64,000 nt of DNA from [Enterobacter] lignolyticus SCF1. Lineage in GTDB: Bacteria > Pseudomonadota > Gammaproteobacteria > Enterobacterales > Enterobacteriaceae. Below, piece after piece: positions 60,963 to 64,000 of this stretch. The DNA lies in the NCBI RefSeq assembly GCF_000164865.1, contig NC_014618.1, positions 2,604,001 through 2,668,000 of the forward strand, in the 5' to 3' direction. A program made the translations under genes and the position numbers. Within the stretch, counting starts at the first letter, position 1. The number at the start of each line of letters is the position of its first letter. A model generated the notes under the pieces. That model saw nothing but the letters and a program-made list of their open reading frames with translations. It did not search any database and was not told the DNA's origin.

Positions 60963-63560
60963 TTACTTCTTCGCTTCCTGCCATTTCCCGTCGACAAAGA
61001 AGGCGGACCAGCCGGTCGCTTTTCCGTCTTTTTCAGACGCGACATACTGCTGCTTCGTCTTACGGCTAAAGCGCACCATCGTCTTGTTGCCCTGTCCGTC
61101 TTCCTGCGGCGCATCGGCAAGATAGCGCAGTTTTTCCGGCAGGCGATCGCGGAAGCGGTGCAGCTCTTCAACCAGCGGCGCACGGGTTTCACGCGATTTC
61201 GGGAAGGTGTTCGCCGCCAGGAATACCCCGGCCGCGCCGTCGCGCAGCACAAAGTACGCATCCGATTTTTCGCACGGCAGTTCCGGCAGCGGAACCGGAT
61301 CTTCCTTCGGCGGCGCCACGTCGCCGTTGCGCAGGATTTTACGGGTATTCTTACAGTCGTCGTTGGTGCAGGCCATGTACTTACCGAAACGCCCCATTTT
61401 CAGGTGCATTTCCGAACCGCATTTCTCGCACTCAACGACCGGGCCGTCGTACCCCTTGATGCGGAACTCGCCCTCTTCAATCTCGTAGCCGTCGCAGGTC
61501 GGGTTGTTGCCGCAGACGTGCAGCTTACGCTTCGGATCGATGAGATAGCTGTCCATCGCCGTACCACATTTGGCGCAGCGGCGTTTGGCGCGCAGCGCGT
61601 TGGTTTCCGCGTCATCGCCTTCCAGCACGTTCAGCACTTCGTTTTCCGGCACCAGGTTAATGGTGGTCTTGCAGCGCTCTTTCGGCGACAGCGCATAGCC
61701 GGAACAGCCGAGGAAAACGCCGGTGCTGGCGGTACGAATACCCATCTTGCGTCCGCAGGTCGGGCAGTCGATGCTGGTCAGCACCATCGGATTCGGCTGC
61801 ATGCCGCCCTCTTCCGGGCCTTTTTCCGCCGTTTCGAGCTGGCGGGTAAAGTCGCCGAAGAAGTCGTTCAGCACCTCCTTCCACTCGGCCTGATGGTTCG
61901 CCACCTGGTCCAGGCTGTCTTCCATCTGGGCGGTAAAGTCGTAGTTCATCAGCTCGCGGAAGTTTTCTTCCAGACGATCGGTGACGATCTCCCCCATTTT
62001 CTCGGCATAAAAGCGGCGGTTTTCGACGCGGACATAGCCCCTGTCCTGAATCGTCGAAATGATCGACGCATAGGTGGACGGGCGGCCGATACCGCGTTTT
62101 TCCAGCTCTTTCACCAGCGATGCTTCGCTAAAGCGCGCAGGCGGCTTGGTAAAGTGCTGGGCGGGCTGCAGCTCAACGAGCGACAGCGCATCGCCCTGTT
62201 TCACCGGCGGCAGCGTACGGTCCTCATCGCCCTTACGCAGCGCGGGCATCACTTTCGTCCAGCCGTCAAAGCGCAGCGTGCGGCCGCGGGCCTTCAGCTT
62301 GTAATCCCCGGCAGCCACGGTCAGCGTGGTGGAGTCATACTGCGCCGGGGTCATCTGGCAGGCGACAAACTGACGCCAGATCAGCTGATACAGCTTCTGC
62401 GCGTCGGTTTCCATATCCTTCAGCGCTTCCGCCATCACGTTGACGTCGGAGGGACGAATCGCTTCGTGCGCTTCCTGAGAGTTCTCTTTGCTGGCGTACT
62501 GGTTGGCGCTTTCCGGCAGATATTTTTTGCCGAAGCTGTCGCTGATATAGCCGCGCACCATGTTCAGCGCGTCCTGGCTCAGGTTGGTCGAGTCGGTACG
62601 CATGTAGGTGATGTAACCCGCTTCGTACAGACGCTGGGCCATCATCATGGTTTTCTTAACGCCAAAGCCCAGACGGGTGCTTGCCGCCTGCTGTAGCGTA
62701 GAGGTGATGTACGGCGCGCCCGGCTTGCTGCTGGTCGGCTTATCTTCACGTTCCACCACGCTGTAGCGCGCTTTCTCAAGCAGGCTGACCGCCGCCATGG
62801 TTTCATCGCGGGTGACCGGACGGAACGGCTTATCGAGGTAGTGGCTCACCTGCAGCGGCAGCACTTCGCCGGACGGCGTCGTGGTGCTGGCGTCGATTTC
62901 CCAGAACTCTTCCGGGACAAACGCCTTAATTTCACGCTCGCGTTCGACCACCAGACGCACGGCAACGGACTGGACGCGGCCTGCGGAAAGCCCGCGGGCG
63001 ATTTTCTTCCACAGCAGCGGGGAGACCATATACCCCACCACGCGATCGACAAAGCGGCGCGCCTGTTGGGCGTTGACGCGGTCGATATTCAGCTCGCCCG
63101 GCTTCTCAAACGCCTGACGAATCGCATTCTTGGTTATCTCGTTAAACACGACGCGGCTGTAGCGCGTGTCGTCACCGCCGATCACTTCCCGCAGGTGCCA
63201 TGCAATGGCTTCCCCTTCGCGGTCAAGGTCGGTTGCGAGATAGATGTGGTCAGCCTTTTCGGCCAACTGCTTAAGCTCTGAGACTACCTTCTCTTTGCCT
63301 GGCAGCACTTCATACTGTGCTTTCCAGTCGTGCCATGGATCCACGCCCATACGGTTGACAAGCGCGCCACGTTCATCCTTTTTAGGCTTTTTAGCCGTTT
63401 TGGTGGAGGCAGAGTCAGCGCTCTTTTTGGTTGCTGAGCCACTGGTCGGCAAATCGCGGATATGACCGACGCTGGATTTCACCACGTAGTCATTACCCAG
63501 ATACTTATTGATCGTTTTGGCTTTTGCCGGGGACTCAACGATAACGAGAGCTTTACCCAT
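60963..63560 (-). CDS. topA: DNA topoisomerase I
   Basis: Type IA topoisomerase (865 aa, same as E. coli) that relaxes negative supercoils. TOPRIM domain ([30 protein letters not shown]), active-site Tyr319 in [10 protein letters not shown], and C-terminal zinc ribbons ([27 protein letters not shown]). The start at 63560 has AGGTG upstream; the in-frame GTG at 63566 is not needed. Confidence 0.98.
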   Translation of the reverse strand: MGKALVIVESPAKAKTINKYLGNDYVVKSSVGHIRDLPTSGSATKKSADSASTKTAKKPKKDERGALVNRMGVDPWHDWKAQYEVLPGKEKVVSELKQLAEKADHIYLATDLDREGEAIAWHLREVIGGDDTRYSRVVFNEITKNAIRQAFEKPGELNIDRVNAQQARRFVDRVVGYMVSPLLWKKIARGLSAGRVQSVAVRLVVEREREIKAFVPEEFWEIDASTTTPSGEVLPLQVSHYLDKPFRPVTRDETMAAVSLLEKARYSVVEREDKPTSSKPGAPYITSTLQQAASTRLGFGVKKTMMMAQRLYEAGYITYMRTDSTNLSQDALNMVRGYISDSFGKKYLPESANQYASKENSQEAHEAIRPSDVNVMAEALKDMETDAQKLYQLIWRQFVACQMTPAQYDSTTLTVAAGDYKLKARGRTLRFDGWTKVMPALRKGDEDRTLPPVKQGDALSLVELQPAQHFTKPPARFSEASLVKELEKRGIGRPSTYASIISTIQDRGYVRVENRRFYAEKMGEIVTDRLEENFRELMNYDFTAQMEDSLDQVANHQAEWKEVLNDFFGDFTRQLETAEKGPEEGGMQPNPMVLTSIDCPTCGRKMGIRTASTGVFLGCSGYALSPKERCKTTINLVPENEVLNVLEGDDAETNALRAKRRCAKCGTAMDSYLIDPKRKLHVCGNNPTCDGYEIEEGEFRIKGYDGPVVECEKCGSEMHLKMGRFGKYMACTNDDCKNTRKILRNGDVAPPKEDPVPLPELPCEKSDAYFVLRDGAAGVFLAANTFPKSRETRAPLVEELHRFRDRLPEKLRYLADAPQEDGQGNKTMVRFSRKTKQQYVASEKDGKATGWSAFFVDGKWQEAKK

Positions 63561-63958
63561 ATTCACCTTTACCTAATCTAATTCTTCCAGGAATACATCG
63601 CACATTGATTCACCTTCCACTGGCGACGAGCCTTGTATGTTGCGGCGGCGTCAATGGATATCAACCCCCTTTGCGAGTCCAGCTCCAGACAACGTCAGCC
63701 AGATGGCTGAGTTTACTGGCATTTCCTCGCCAGGGCATATAGCACGAAGAATTTTCGGTCGAATGTCAAGCAAATCTGTTGCCAGTTTGCCGAAAGCGTC
63801 ACACTGTACCTGATAAAATTCGTTACGCAACTTTATTAGCATGCAAAAGTGATTCCCGCCAGCGACAGCCCCGGTACAATTTCCCTGCAAACGGCACGGA
63901 AATTTGCCCGGGCGGCGCGCCCGGCGTAGACTAACGCCAGTGATTCAAGGAGTAAATT
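63561..63958. promoter_or_regulatory. Divergent topA-yciN intergenic region
   Basis: A 398-bp region with the promoters of topA and yciN. A GC hairpin (CCGGGCG/CGCCCGG, 63908-63924) precedes the yciN ribosome site AAGGAG. A minus-strand open frame at 63651-63890 has no ribosome site or recognisable product and is not called. No further element could be supported. Confidence 0.5.
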
Positions 63959-64000
63959 ATGCAAGAGACATCCAAGCCTATCGATCGTCAATCTCTGCTG
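63959..64000 (+). CDS. yciN: YciN family protein, N-terminal fragment
   Basis: First 14 codons only (MQETSKPIDRQSLL), cut by the window edge. E. coli YciN starts MNKETQPIDRETLL and likewise lies beside topA. AAGGAGTAAATT precedes the ATG. Function unknown. Confidence 0.8.
   Translation, partial: MQETSKPIDRQSLL

Noticed and set aside
60942..62696. 584-codon plus-strand open frame opposite topA
   Set aside because: Antisense shadow of topA, Arg/His/Val-rich with no family resemblance and no ribosome site.
63651..63890. 79-codon minus-strand frame upstream of topA
   Set aside because: No ribosome site, no recognisable product, and it lies in the divergent promoter region.

Overview
The window is a chromosomal segment of a GC-rich member of the Enterobacteriaceae. 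Gene content and order match the E. coli/Salmonella backbone, and the proteins align almost residue for residue with E. coli ones I remember. The genus cannot be fixed from the sequence alone; an Enterobacter/Klebsiella/Citrobacter-like organism fits. The backbone reads, in E. coli order but inverted: mppA(partial)-mpaA-ycjG-tpx-[abrB-like]-tyrR // ycjF-ycjX-pspDCBA-pspF-sapABCDF-[iprA-like]-fabI-yciW-rnb-pdeR-yciZ-yciT-osmB-yciH-pyrF-lapB-lapA-pgpB-ribA-[trpS2]-acnA-yciX-ymiA-cysB-topA-yciN(partial).

At the break marked // about 26 kb (roughly 5.2-31.0 kb) sits between tyrR and ycjF, which are neighbours in E. coli. It is an anaerobic-metabolism block. It holds (1) a hydrogenase-2 operon hybOABCDE that continues into its own maturation genes, hypA(hybF-like)-hypB-hypC(hybG-like)-hypD, with a perfect FNR box upstream of hybO; (2) the carnitine/crotonobetaine system, namely fixABCX plus yaaU facing caiTABCDE across a 448-bp control region, and the activator gene caiF; (3) an aes-type esterase, a SulP-STAS anion transporter and a MipA/OmpV-like outer-membrane protein. 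The E. coli counterparts of (1), (2) and aes lie at separate chromosomal sites.

The right half (31-64 kb) is housekeeping: the phage-shock envelope-stress genes with a sigma-54 promoter, the Sap peptide transporter, lipid enzymes (FabI, PgpB), RNA turnover (RNase II), c-di-GMP turnover (PdeR), LPS assembly control (LapAB), pyrimidine and riboflavin enzymes, aconitase A, CysB and topoisomerase I. Small genes missed by a long-ORF cutoff (yciX, ymiA) were recovered by hand.

The most unusual element is a second tryptophanyl-tRNA synthetase gene (55152-56171) between ribA and acnA. A short ORF just upstream (54998-55054) encodes an 18-residue peptide with two adjacent Trp codons near its end. Inverted repeats and a T-run follow it. 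This looks like a leader-peptide attenuation control of a synthetase gene. Other points of note are a frameshifted IprA/YaiV-like regulator next to sapF, a transporter gene overlapping the end of tyrR, an unusually His-rich HypB, and CaiF-type inverted repeats with 11-bp arms and a 13-bp spacer between cai and fix.
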